Source: Zymomonas mobilis | GTDB taxonomy: Bacteria > Pseudomonadota > Alphaproteobacteria > Sphingomonadales > Sphingomonadaceae | Reading direction: 5' to 3' | DNA length: 64,000 nucleotides | Assembly: GCF_006715975.1 (NCBI RefSeq) | Contig: NZ_VFOF01000001.1 | Span: 10,001-74,000, forward strand | In this document: in pieces, positions 18,618 through 27,730 of the stretch | Numbering within the stretch: position 1 is the first letter of the stretch | Layout of the letters: every line of letters starts with the position of its first letter | The notes under the pieces: model-generated | What the model was told of the DNA's origin: nothing | Seen by the model: the letters and a program-made list of their open reading frames with translations, nothing else | The model's database searches: none | Translations under genes and position numbers: made by a program

Positions 18618-19694
18618 CTAGCCATCGATAAAAGGATAATCGGTGTAACCTTTGGCACCAGCGGAATACCATGTTTCGATCACATCTTTGGCAAGCGGGG
18701 CTTTTTCAAAGAAGCGGCGCGGTAAATCAGGATTGGCGATAAACAAACGGCCAAAGCTGATCGCATCAGCAACGCCAGAATCAAGCGCAGCCTGTGCTTT
18801 TTCAAAAGTGTAATCCTGATTAAGCACTAAAGGCGGCTTAAAGACTTTGCGTATTTCCGGTGATAATTTGGGCTGATCGGTCTGACCAAAAGTGCCATCG
18901 ACAGCCCCTTCCCGCATACCGAGAAAAGCAATATTCAAATCGGATAGCATTTCAGCAGCCGGTATAAATACCTGTTCGGGATGACTATCAACCAAACCTT
19001 GTATTTCGCCATTAGGTGATAATCTGACTGCTGTCCGGTCAGCGCCAACCGTCGCAATAACCCGCTCCGTTATCTCTTTCAGAAGACGGATACGATTTTC
19101 TGGGGAGCCGCCATAGGCATCACTACGATGATTGGCACCATCCCTTATAAATTCATCAATCAAATAGCCATTGGCGGCATGAATTTGCACACCGTCGAAA
19201 CCCGCTTTCAACGCATTCTTTGCCGCAACCTCGTAATCATTAAGGAGGCGGGGAATTTCATCCAGACGTAAGGCACGCGCCATATCGTAAGGCTTTTTAC
19301 CGTCATAGGTATGCGCCAATCCCGGTGCCTGACTGGCAGAAGGCGCGACGGGCTGCATTCCGCTGACACTGGAAGGAACTAATCGTCCCATATGCCAAAG
19401 CTGAGCGAAAATAAGGCCGCCAGCATCATGGACAGCCTGCGTAATGGGCTGCCAACTATTTACTTGGGCATCACTCCAAAGGCCGGGGGCGTATGGCCAT
19501 CCCGAACCTTCTTGAGTAATACCGATAGCTTCAGAAATAATCAGACCAGCACTTGCCCGTTGAGCATAATATTTGGCCATAATATCAGTTGGAACATGCT
19601 CACGCGTGGCACGGCCACGGGTTAATGGCGCCATCAAAATTCTATTTTTTGCGGTAACGGCGCCGAAGCGGATGGGATCAAACAAGCTAGGCAT
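18618..19694 (-). CDS. Old Yellow Enzyme family alkene reductase (NemA-like)
   Basis: 358 aa FMN-binding TIM barrel. It starts FDPIRFGAVTAKNRILMAPLTRGRA, then GLIISEAI, and has the substrate-anion site QIHAANGYLIDEF with the His/Asn pair and following Tyr. The C-terminal FMN phosphate site is near DAISFGRLFIANPDLP. The family reduces activated C=C bonds, N-ethylmaleimide and nitro compounds with NADPH. The ATG at 19694 is preferred because GGGAG lies seven bases upstream; a GTG one codon earlier is possible. It is followed by a probable terminator. Confidence 0.93.
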   Translation of the reverse strand: MPSLFDPIRFGAVTAKNRILMAPLTRGRATREHVPTDIMAKYYAQRASAGLIISEAIGITQEGSGWPYAPGLWSDAQVNSWQPITQAVHDAGGLIFAQLWHMGRLVPSSVSGMQPVAPSASQAPGLAHTYDGKKPYDMARALRLDEIPRLLNDYEVAAKNALKAGFDGVQIHAANGYLIDEFIRDGANHRSDAYGGSPENRIRLLKEITERVIATVGADRTAVRLSPNGEIQGLVDSHPEQVFIPAAEMLSDLNIAFLGMREGAVDGTFGQTDQPKLSPEIRKVFKPPLVLNQDYTFEKAQAALDSGVADAISFGRLFIANPDLPRRFFEKAPLAKDVIETWYSAGAKGYTDYPFIDG

Positions 19695-19901
19695 CACCGG
19701 ACTCCCAAAGTATCAGTCTAAAATCTGCTACTCTTTATAGCCATGATTCTACCATATTTCGTCAAGGATAACATCCGCCACAGCATAACATTATAAAAAA
19801 TATTGTTATTATATTGATATATTATTTTTCGATAAAAGCCTTTTTCAGGTTGGTTTAAGCGCTTGATAATGAAACGCTATTAGCGAGACGCGTTCTTTTC
19901 T

Positions 19902-20990
19902 TTAAGAATCTCTATCTTTTTTCCTACTTAGGTATCGAGCAATCGGTGGAGCCGTCAATAAAACGACCACAAAGCGCACGGTCTGCATACCCATGACGAA
20001 AGGCATGTCCACCGGACTTGACGCAGCAACAACCGCAATAGAATCAACACCGCCAGGACTCGCCGCTAAATAGGCAGTTAAAAGATCAACATGGGCAGTT
20101 TTGGCCAGAATGACGGCTAAACCACTACAAAGAAGAATAAGCGTCAGAATAGAGCCCAAAACCCGAAAGAAAGAACGCGCCGCATAGAGGACAATCGATC
20201 GAGAAAAGCGTAATCCAATACTCCAGCCGACCAAAGTATAGCTGATTGCTAATAACCATGACGGCAACTCGATATCCAACCAGCCAAAATCTTGCAAAAT
20301 GACGCCGATTCCCAAAGGCAATAGAATACCACCTGCGGGAATTTTAAACCAAGCTGCCAAAGGTATGGTTACCCCGATCAAAGCCAAAGTTTCGATAAAG
20401 GGAAGCGGATGGATAGTCGGGAACCATATAATCGACGAAGAGATATGATGGCTGCCAATAGATATTTGGGCAATGGAAGACGCGACCAGGGCCACGCAGA
20501 CAACCCGCAGATATTGCATAAAGGCAACCAGTCGCACATCAGCCCCATAGGCTTCAGCCATCAAGGTCATGGTTAATGCGGCACCGGGTGAAGATCCCCA
20601 TAATGCCGTTGTTCCTGGTACGACATGGAAACGCACCAATAACTAACCCAAAAGCGAGCTGACCAGAATAACCGAAACAACACCGGCGAGAAAAAGCGGC
20701 CATTGCCGCAGCATCAAATCCAAGATCGGAAGCGGCATGCTATGGGCGATCATGCAACCGATCACCCCTTGTGACAGTATGAAAGGCCAGCGCGGCACAG
20801 CTACCGAACCTTCCATAACGGCCACTAAAATTGCGGCGGCCATAGCGCCCAACAACAAAGCGGCGCCCAGATGAAGCATTTCAAATAAGCTGATAAAAAG
20901 AACTGAACCCAAGAGCAGGCTCGCCCATTGGATCATGATGTGATGGTTCGCAAAGGAAAACCGGCGGAATACATGGGGGAGCGTAAACAT
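19902..20990 (-). pseudogene. AbrB-family membrane protein interrupted by in-frame TAG
   Basis: Residues 1-115 and the downstream 245 residues lie in one reading frame separated only by TAG at 20645-20643. Aligned with the intact paralogue at 15664-16785, the stop falls exactly on a Trp: SNLIGWLMTRW there versus SSLLG-stop-LLVRF here, a TGG to TAG change. Both halves otherwise keep the family motifs (LLLGAMAAAI, VVPGTTALWGSSPGAAL, DLLTAYLAASPGGVDSI, GMQTVRF), so the lesion looks recent. A TTG 4 bases after the stop could in principle restart translation. It starts four bases after the stop of the YecD-like gene. Confidence 0.8.
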
Positions 20991-20994
20991 CCGG

Positions 20995-21573
20995 TTATTT
21001 CAGGACTATCTTTTCACTTTGCACAACGCGCGAAAGCCGCGGGAATATCTGTTGAACCGCCATATCATGCAAAGGGCGTGAAAAACTGGTGCAGCCGTCT
21101 TCAGCTATGACCAGATCATAACCATGTTCCCATGCCTGCCTTGCCGTAGACTCAACCCCAAAATTGGTGGCAATACCGCTTAAAACAATGGTGGTAATAC
21201 CACGCCGTCTCAATTGAAGATCGAGTTCGGTGCTATAAAAAGCGCCCCATTGTCTTTTGGTAATCACGAAATCACTCGCCTGTTTTAAACCATCGGCAAA
21301 CTGATCCCATTCAGGCGAAAAACCACCTTCAGGATAATCGGCAGGTTGATCGACATTCTGGGACGGAACATCTGGAAAGCCGTCAGAAAAAGTTACTCTG
21401 ACCAAAAAGACTGGAGCACCGGCTTCTCTGAATTTTTCAGCCAAATTTTTACCGACAGACAGCGCCTTTTGGCCATCGTAAGGTTCCAAAGGCAGATTGA
21501 TAATGCCGTTTTGTAAATCAATCAGGACGAGGGCAGTTGTTTCAGGATTAAGGGAAAGCATAGGACGCGTCAT
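20995..21573 (-). CDS. Isochorismatase-like hydrolase, YecD type
   Basis: 192 aa cysteine-hydrolase fold. The Asp (Asp19 in VLIDLQNG) and Lys (Lys106 in ITKRQWGAFYSTE) of the usual Asp-Lys-Cys triad are present. The nucleophile Cys is Gly139 in GIATNFGVESTARQA. The same substitution, with the same KRQWGAFY segment, is remembered in E. coli YecD, so this is a subfamily feature rather than a lesion here. The reaction is unknown. The broken AbrB-family gene follows four bases downstream, suggesting a two-gene unit. Confidence 0.82.
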   Translation of the reverse strand: MTRPMLSLNPETTALVLIDLQNGIINLPLEPYDGQKALSVGKNLAEKFREAGAPVFLVRVTFSDGFPDVPSQNVDQPADYPEGGFSPEWDQFADGLKQASDFVITKRQWGAFYSTELDLQLRRRGITTIVLSGIATNFGVESTARQAWEHGYDLVIAEDGCTSFSRPLHDMAVQQIFPRLSRVVQSEKIVLK

Positions 21574-21806
21574 CTCCGTGATTCACTGAACATAGCCAAA
21601 GCAGGCGTGCATAACCATACAAACCGGATAAATCGCCATGAAACGATCATCCGATAGAATCCGAAGGAATATAGACCGTGGCCTAAGAAGTGACCAGCGC
21701 CTCATCTTTTTGAAAAGATATATCTCATTTTATGGACGCTGAAGATTAAGGCGAATAGATCGTTTATTCTGAAACAGGACAGAAAAGATGCCTTTTGAAA
21801 TGGGCA

Positions 21807-21831
21807 CAAAAAAAGCACCCTAAAGGTGCTT
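21807..21831 (-). terminator. Intrinsic terminator after tRNA-Gly
   Basis: AAGCACC pairs with GGTGCTT around a short loop. On the minus strand it is followed by seven T residues, 14 bases after the CCA end of tRNA-Gly. Confidence 0.88.
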
Positions 21832-21845
21832 GTTTTTGTAGAAAC

Positions 21846-21920
21846 TGGAGCGGGCAAAGGGATTCGAACCCTCGACCCCAACCTTGGCAAGGTTGTGCTC
21901 TACCCCTGAGCTATGCCCGC
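21846..21920 (-). tRNA. tRNA-Gly (GCC)
   Basis: A 75-nt tRNA with acceptor arms GCGGGCA/TGCCCGC, discriminator T and encoded CCA. The anticodon stem CAACC/GGTTG encloses TTGCCAA, anticodon GCC. A candidate promoter lies upstream on the minus strand at 21961-21989. Confidence 0.97.
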
Positions 21921-21960
21921 TCTGGCATTTCGGTTAACCGTTTCCGGTGCCGTGGGAGGG

Positions 21961-21989
21961 TCACTAGCATTGCTTTTTTATTTCGGCAA
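21961..21989 (-). promoter_or_regulatory. Candidate tRNA-Gly promoter
   Basis: On the minus strand, TTGCCG (-35) is followed after exactly 17 bases by TAGTGA (a weak -10). The tRNA begins 40 bases after the -10. Confidence 0.4.
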
Positions 21990-22084
21990 GCTCTATTTCA
22001 CAAAAAAATGAAAAAAATATCTATTTTCTCAAATTTTTAGCAAAAATGACTGAAAAACTTGATTTTTCAAAGCGATTAACCCGT

Positions 22085-22111
22085 CAGAGGCACTGGAACA
22101 CAGTGCCTCTG
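22085..22111. terminator. Perfect 10-bp hairpin after the methyltransferase gene
   Basis: CAGAGGCACT and AGTGCCTCTG pair perfectly around seven bases, 32 bases beyond the stop of the minus-strand methyltransferase gene. There is no T-run on that strand, so termination may be Rho-assisted. Confidence 0.5.
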
Positions 22112-22142
22112 TTAAAAACAGGATATCCCAAAAGGATGTTTT

Positions 22143-23021
22143 TTATTGATCGTTTTTCCAACGTGCAAAAATAGCCGTTGGAAGATTGAGGCCGCGTGCT
22201 TCTTCTTTGATCGCCATTTCACCGACTTCGACAGATCCGCCCAGATGCTGCGTCGCCTGAGAAAGCAATTCACCAATGGCTAAAGCCGACATTCTGACAG
22301 CATACACCGTCAAAACTAGAAATTTTGATTTCTTATCTAGCAGTTTGACGGCTTCGCTTATCAAATCAGATAAATTTTCTTCCAGCCGCCAGACTTCATG
22401 GGCAGGGCCTCGCCCGAATTTCGGGGGATCCATCAAAATACCATCATAGCGCCGATTACGACGGGCTTCCCGTGCGGTAAATTTCACAGCATCATCGACA
22501 ATCCAACGAATAGGTTTGTCTGCCATGCCAGAGAGCTCAGCGTTATTTTTAGCTGAGGCTACTGATTTTTTAGAAGCATCGACATGGGTGACCTTGGCAC
22601 CCTTTGCCGCAAGGGCAAGACTGCCCACGCCGGTATAGCCAAAAAGATTAAGAATTTCGGCATTTTCGGTAACGCGTTCTCTCATCCATGCCCATTGTGG
22701 TGCCATGTCTGGGAAAAATGCCAAATGACGAAATGACGTATTCTGGGCAAGAAAGCAGACATCTTCCCACTGCAAAAGCCAGCCTTCTTTGGGAACATAG
22801 GGTTTCAGATGCCAGCGTCCGCCGCCGTCTTCATCAGAAGCGCCGATAAATTCTCCGTCAGCCTGCCAGTTATCTTGAGCAGGACTCCACATCGCCTGTG
22901 GTTCGGGACGGATAAAATGATAACGCCCATAACGTTCAAGCTTACGCCCGTGGCCGCTATCGACCAGACCATAATCTTCCCATGCTTCGCCTGTCAGGGT
23001 GATCAGGGAATCGATCGCCAT
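22143..23021 (-). CDS. Class I SAM-dependent methyltransferase (RlmI/RlmK-like, PF10672)
   Basis: 292 aa. The Rossmann SAM site is ILNLFGYTGVGSLALAAKGA, followed by VTHVDASKKSVASAKNNAELSG. The catalytic-loop motif is ILMDPPKFGRGP. This layout is typical of RlmI/RlmK-type rRNA cytosine or guanine methyltransferases, but the N-terminal PUA domain of RlmI is absent, so the target is unassigned. It lies 27 bases after the M16 peptidase gene on the same strand, probably as the third gene of a thrC-peptidase-methyltransferase unit. Confidence 0.8.
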   Translation of the reverse strand: MAIDSLITLTGEAWEDYGLVDSGHGRKLERYGRYHFIRPEPQAMWSPAQDNWQADGEFIGASDEDGGGRWHLKPYVPKEGWLLQWEDVCFLAQNTSFRHLAFFPDMAPQWAWMRERVTENAEILNLFGYTGVGSLALAAKGAKVTHVDASKKSVASAKNNAELSGMADKPIRWIVDDAVKFTAREARRNRRYDGILMDPPKFGRGPAHEVWRLEENLSDLISEAVKLLDKKSKFLVLTVYAVRMSALAIGELLSQATQHLGGSVEVGEMAIKEEARGLNLPTAIFARWKNDQ

Positions 23022-23048
23022 TTTTATCCTGCCTTTTATTTTCGTTTT

Positions 23049-24275
23049 TTATGAAAGAGTAAGCCCATCGCCAACACTGGCAAGGGCTTCGCCTTGGGAT
23101 ATCGCCTGTTGTCCGACATGACGGATATCATCCAATGTAACAGCATCAATCCATCCGACAATTTCTGATGGGTGAACAATTCGGTTATGGATTTGGATTT
23201 GCCGTCCCAAATGATCGCAACGGGCAGCAACCCCTTCCAAATTCATCAGAAGCCCTGCCCTCGCCTGTGCTTTAGCGCGTTGCAATTCTTCTTCAGACAT
23301 TGAACCGACTGAATCGACAACGATCTTACGTATCAATGCCAGAGCTTTGTCAGCGTCTTTTTTATCTGCCGCGCAATATATACCAAAAATACCGGTTTCG
23401 AGCCAAGATTGCGACCAGCTATAAACCGAATAGACTAAGCCTTCCTGTTCCCGAAGGGTCTGGAATAATCGGGAGGACATTCCCCCGCCCAAAATAGAAG
23501 CAAACAAGGCTAAAGCGTGGGAACGGATATCCTGATAGGAAAAGCCTTGATAGCCCAAAGCTATATGGGTCTGATCACTTTCACGCCGATCAATATGACA
23601 TCCGCTGGTAAAATGTGCCTTTTCAACTTCGATAGATTGGCCTTTTTCCCAATCACCAAAGCGATCTTCAGCCATTTTCAGAAAAGCATCTTCATCTACT
23701 TTGCCAGCGGCAGCTAGAACGAAACCTTCCGGCTGGTAATACTGCCCTACCCATTGGCTTAAGGCATTCCGATCAATAGCATTGATGGTCTTTTCATCGC
23801 CCAAAACTGGCCGACCTAAGGCCTGATCTTTGAAAGCGACCGATTGTAAATGGTCATGGATAATATCATCAGGCGTATCATAAGATTCACCTAATTCAGA
23901 TAAGACCACGCTTTTTTCCCGTTCCAGCTCGTCACTATCCAAAGTCGGATTGCGGACGAGATCGGCTACCAGCTCTAACCCCAAATCCCAATATTCGGAA
24001 AGCATTCTGGCCTGAAAAACGGTGTGGTCTCGGGCTGTCCATGCATTGAGCTGGCCGCCACAATTTTCGGCCGCCTCGGCAATCATGCGGGCGTTACGCT
24101 CACCCGCACCTTTGAAGACCATATGTTCGACCATATGAGCCAGTCCGCTATAGCGTGCCGGTTCAGAACGGGCGCCCACATTAGAATAAAGACCAACGGC
24201 CATCGTCTCGACTCCGGACATCGGTTGAAGAGCGATGGCCAGACCATTAGACAGACGGTGAAGTCTAGGACTCAA
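23049..24275 (-). CDS. M16 family zinc metallopeptidase (processing-peptidase-like)
   Basis: 408 aa single-chain M16B peptidase. The inverted zinc motif HxxEH is HMVEH at residues 47-51, with the downstream Glu in the ELEREKSVVLSELGE region. The C-terminal half has the non-catalytic M16 fold with EEGLVYSVYSW. Family members resemble the beta subunit of mitochondrial processing peptidase; the bacterial substrate is unknown. The start is TTG overlapping the thrC stop as TTGA, so translation is coupled. No signal peptide is visible. Confidence 0.9.
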   Translation of the reverse strand: MSPRLHRLSNGLAIALQPMSGVETMAVGLYSNVGARSEPARYSGLAHMVEHMVFKGAGERNARMIAEAAENCGGQLNAWTARDHTVFQARMLSEYWDLGLELVADLVRNPTLDSDELEREKSVVLSELGESYDTPDDIIHDHLQSVAFKDQALGRPVLGDEKTINAIDRNALSQWVGQYYQPEGFVLAAAGKVDEDAFLKMAEDRFGDWEKGQSIEVEKAHFTSGCHIDRRESDQTHIALGYQGFSYQDIRSHALALFASILGGGMSSRLFQTLREQEGLVYSVYSWSQSWLETGIFGIYCAADKKDADKALALIRKIVVDSVGSMSEEELQRAKAQARAGLLMNLEGVAARCDHLGRQIQIHNRIVHPSEIVGWIDAVTLDDIRHVGQQAISQGEALASVGDGLTLS

Positions 24276-25669
24276 AGCTGAAATCCGGCATCGATATAAG
24301 CCTGAATTGTCTGACGTGATGCAGGCAATTCAACACAACGTTCTTCGCGGCTGTAAAGATCAGCCAGACGATGCGGTAACGGTGCATTTTTACCCGTGAT
24401 ACGCGCAACAGCATCAGGGAATTTAGCCGGATGCGCGGTTGCCAAGGTAACGACCGGAACATCTTTGGGAAGGGCGGTTTCACGAGCAGCAGCAAGACCG
24501 ATCGCCGTATGCGGATCGATAACTTGCCCTGCTTTATCAGAAGCCCAGCGCATGGTTGCGGCCATTTCTTCTGGATCAATCCGGTTGCTGCTGAAGATCG
24601 TTGCCGCCTGCTGACGCATGGCATCCGAAATCTGGATAGCGCGGCTCTGTTCGAATTTAGCCATGGTAGCGGCCAAAGAAGCTGAATCTCGACCATGCAG
24701 ATCAAAGAGCAGACGTTCGAAATTGGAACTGATCTGGATATCCATCGAAGGAGCATCGGTTGGCGTCACACTGCCAACAGAATAATCACCCGCAGATAAT
24801 GCACGATAAAGAATATCGTTGATATTGGTTGCGACAATCAGTCTTTCTACAGGGAGACCCATTTTCTTTGCCGCATAGCCAGCAAAGACATCACCAAAGT
24901 TACCCGTCGGGACAGAGAAAGCGACTTTCCGGTCAGGCGCGCCCAGACGGACAGCCGCATAGAAATAATAGACAATCTGCGCCATCAGACGCGCCCAGTT
25001 AATCGAGTTGACAGCCCCTAAACGATGACGTTTTCTGAAATCACTGTCGTTGAATATCGCTTTCACAATGGCTTGCGCATCATCAAAGCTGCCATCAATG
25101 GCGACATTATGAACATTGTCATCAAGAACCGTCGTCATCTGGCGACGCTGTACTTCGGAAACACGACCATTCGGGTGCAACATAACAATCTGCACACCAG
25201 CACGTCCGGCCACAGCCGAAATAGCCGCCGATCCCGTATCACCCGAGGTTGCCCCGACGATCGTCAGATCTTGGCCTTTTTCTTCGGAAAGAAATTTTTC
25301 GAATAAATGACCAAGAAGCTGTAAAGCGACATCCTTGAAAGCCAAGGTAGGGCCATGAAACAGTTCAAGCAGAAAATTCCGTTCATCCAGCTGCACCAAC
25401 GGCGTCACTGCCGCGTGGTTAAACTGGCCATAAGCGGCTTCGCACAGATTTTTTAAAGCCTGATCATCCAGCACGCCGCTGACAAATGGCCGCATAACCG
25501 CAACCGCCGTATCGACATAGGATAAGCCAGCCAAAGCGGCGATATCCTCGCGGCTGAAAGAAGGCCAGTTTTCCGGCACATAGAGACCACCGTCCGAGGC
25601 AAGCCCCGTTAAGGTAACGCCTTTAAAATCCTGCGCGGCTGCCGCGCCCCTTGTACTGATATAGCGCAT
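24272..25669 (-). CDS. thrC: Threonine synthase
   Basis: 465 aa PLP enzyme converting O-phosphohomoserine to threonine. The N-terminal MRYISTRG is typical of the long proteobacterial type. The PLP lysine lies in GPTLAFKDVALQ. The phosphate-binding loop is VGATSGDTGSAAI, and VPTGNFGDVFAGYAAKKMG follows. It heads the unit thrC, M16 peptidase, methyltransferase; thrC next to an M16 peptidase is a recurrent alphaproteobacterial order. Confidence 0.97.
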   Translation of the reverse strand: MRYISTRGAAAAQDFKGVTLTGLASDGGLYVPENWPSFSREDIAALAGLSYVDTAVAVMRPFVSGVLDDQALKNLCEAAYGQFNHAAVTPLVQLDERNFLLELFHGPTLAFKDVALQLLGHLFEKFLSEEKGQDLTIVGATSGDTGSAAISAVAGRAGVQIVMLHPNGRVSEVQRRQMTTVLDDNVHNVAIDGSFDDAQAIVKAIFNDSDFRKRHRLGAVNSINWARLMAQIVYYFYAAVRLGAPDRKVAFSVPTGNFGDVFAGYAAKKMGLPVERLIVATNINDILYRALSAGDYSVGSVTPTDAPSMDIQISSNFERLLFDLHGRDSASLAATMAKFEQSRAIQISDAMRQQAATIFSSNRIDPEEMAATMRWASDKAGQVIDPHTAIGLAAARETALPKDVPVVTLATAHPAKFPDAVARITGKNAPLPHRLADLYSREERCVELPASRQTIQAYIDAGFQL

Positions 25670-25873
25670 GATGCCCGCTCAATTCTGAAATATAACAATA
25701 TGACCTTTGCCTCAGGCAAAAGACTTGGTGCTTTTCTAACGAGGGGCGACGCTTTCGGCAATCCGTCTGACACGAAAATAGAGCGATAAAGGCCAAAAAT
25801 CGCAGAAGTTACGAGTATAGAGTTTTTTTATTTCCTATCACGCTATTATCATTTTCTATCATCCGTAAATATC

Positions 25874-26332
25874 TTATTCGGATAATGCTTTCTGGCGCGG
25901 TTTCAGAAGAAGCCTTTTGAGACAGCTATCCTGATTGAAATCATTGCCCTGTAAATCTCTCACATCAATATGACGGACTGTCATCTCTTCATTTTTATGA
26001 GGCGGATAGAGATAGGCATCCAAAACACAAATCGAGCTTTGGAATTGCAAACGTCTGACCCAAGGCTCATCAATATCCTGATCGGGTAGACCAAAGAGAT
26101 CAATAAGATTAGCCGCCGTCATCCCTTGTAATTTCGGCAGACGGGCGGGTGACGGAATCGGAGCAACGGGACGTTTAACAGGTGAAGGCGTCACAACAGG
26201 ATGGGCTTTTTCTCCACCACATCCCGATAAAAACATAATGGCAGGGAAAAAACTGCCCAAAAGCAATTTTTTCAAAAAAGTTTTGTTGAACAGAATAGCG
26301 CCTGTCCACTGTCTACTGCCGGTTTGATCCAT
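25874..26332 (-). CDS. Hypothetical lipoprotein
   Basis: 152 aa from the ATG at 26332, which has AGGAAG upstream and places the signal sequence at the N-terminus; the frame is open 38 codons further. The hydrophobic segment ends in the lipobox LSGC (FLSGCGG). A Pro-rich linker follows, then a compact domain with two Cys (SSICVLDAY and DSCLKRLL) that may pair. GMTAANLIDLFGLPDQD resembles the SmpA/OmlA-type small-lipoprotein pattern where a short helix leads to an FG-xP-turn, but this is only a likeness. Confidence 0.65.
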   Translation of the reverse strand: MDQTGSRQWTGAILFNKTFLKKLLLGSFFPAIMFLSGCGGEKAHPVVTPSPVKRPVAPIPSPARLPKLQGMTAANLIDLFGLPDQDIDEPWVRRLQFQSSICVLDAYLYPPHKNEEMTVRHIDVRDLQGNDFNQDSCLKRLLLKPRQKALSE

Positions 26333-26602
26333 AAATAACGTGCTTCCTGATTCGAAAACCGATTCGCCTAAAGAAAATAGGCGTGTTTTATTGAGGCTCC
26401 TTATTTTCCAGAAAAGGTGGCTCTGTCTATTGGCTTTCTTTGCCAATAAGCCTGTATCCGCCTCTTTTGATCGCAGTTTACTTTTTTGCAGAAGTTAACG
26501 AAGAAGTTTTCTCGTGTTTTCTCGCTTTTATAAAGCCGTTATGGCATCTGAACTTTTAAATTCTCGCTCTGTTTCAGGCATGTTTATTCAGGAAAGGCCG
26601 CT

Positions 26603-27610
26603 ATGCCTCATACCCGCTATGATATTGTTGCTATCGGAAACGCCATCGTCGATGTGCTAGCCGCAACCGATGATAGTTTTTTAGATGAAAAAAACATTAC
26701 CAAAGGCTCTATGCAGCTGATTGATGCTGATTCTGCTGAACAGCTTTATCAGGAAATGAACGCCAGCCATGAAATCAGCGGCGGTTCAGCGGCAAATACC
26801 CTCGTAGGTGTAGCTTCTTTGGGTGGGCGCTGTGCTTTTATCGGACAGGTGGCCGATGACCAGCTCGGACAGGTTTTCCAACAGGATATCCGTGCCCAGA
26901 ATATCCATTTTGATGTTCCCGTCCACGGTACGACAATTCCGACAGGTCGTTGCCTTATTCTGGTATCGCCGGATGGCGAACGCAGCATGAATACCTTCTT
27001 AGGTGTTGCCCAGACATTGCATCAAACAGCGATCAAACCGGAAATTATCGAGAATGCAGAAATTCTCTATCTTGAAGGTTACCTTTGGGATCCGGAAGTG
27101 CCGCGTTCGGCGATGAAAGAAGCCATCCAGATCGCCAGAAAAGCAGGCCGTAAGGTCGCATTAACGCTGTCTGATATCTTCTGCATTGAGCGCCATCGCG
27201 AAGATTTCAAAAAGCTGATCAATGAAGGCTTGATTGATATTCTGTTCGCTAATGAAGGTGAGTTGAAATCACTAGTTGAGCATGATGATCTTGATCAGGG
27301 TATTCACGAAGTCGCCACCAAACTTCCTTTGTTAGTTGTGACCAGAGGCCCAGAAGGCGCAATTGCGGTTCAGGATATGACGCGCACGGAAGTCTCTGCA
27401 AAGAAAATTGACAAGGTAGTAGATACCACTGGCGCTGGTGATCTTTTTGCGGCTGGCTTCCTTGCCGGTCAGGCAAGAAATCTCTCTATTGCGGCAAGTC
27501 TTGAGATGGGCGCTATCGCTGCGGCAGAAGTTATTTCTCATTACGGCGCACGGCCTGAAAATGATATTAAAGCGATGATTGAATCTGCATTGAATATTAG
27601 CCTGAATTAG
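26603..27610 (+). CDS. PfkB-family carbohydrate/adenosine kinase
   Basis: 335 aa ribokinase-fold kinase. The N-terminal motif is IVAIGNAIVDVLA, the first PfkB signature GGSAANTLVGVASLGG, and the second DTTGAGDLFAAGFLAGQ holds the catalytic Asp. Alphaproteobacterial homologues are usually called adenosine kinase; the substrate cannot be fixed from sequence. The ATG has GGAAAGG seven bases upstream. The gene appears monocistronic and ends at a strong shared terminator. Confidence 0.88.
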   Translation: MPHTRYDIVAIGNAIVDVLAATDDSFLDEKNITKGSMQLIDADSAEQLYQEMNASHEISGGSAANTLVGVASLGGRCAFIGQVADDQLGQVFQQDIRAQNIHFDVPVHGTTIPTGRCLILVSPDGERSMNTFLGVAQTLHQTAIKPEIIENAEILYLEGYLWDPEVPRSAMKEAIQIARKAGRKVALTLSDIFCIERHREDFKKLINEGLIDILFANEGELKSLVEHDDLDQGIHEVATKLPLLVVTRGPEGAIAVQDMTRTEVSAKKIDKVVDTTGAGDLFAAGFLAGQARNLSIAASLEMGAIAAAEVISHYGARPENDIKAMIESALNISLN

Positions 27611-27672
27611 GGCAGGGGAAAATTCTCTTTGTTTGTTTTCTAAAAGACAAAGAGGCAACCTGATCAAAGTAA

Positions 27673-27709
27673 TAAAAAAGGCTCCGAAGAATTTTCGGAG
27701 CCTTTTTTG
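27673..27709. terminator. Bidirectional intrinsic terminator
   Basis: AAAAAAGGCTCCGAA pairs with TTCGGAGCCTTTTTT around a short loop. The A-rich left flank and T-rich right flank make it a terminator in both directions, serving the convergent PfkB kinase gene and secF. Confidence 0.93.
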
Positions 27710-27730
27710 TCAGAAGACATTCTGAATTTA

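Noticed and set aside
21795-22040. Plus-strand frame over tRNA-Gly
   Set aside because: It is an open frame across a certain tRNA gene and its terminator; no coding signal.
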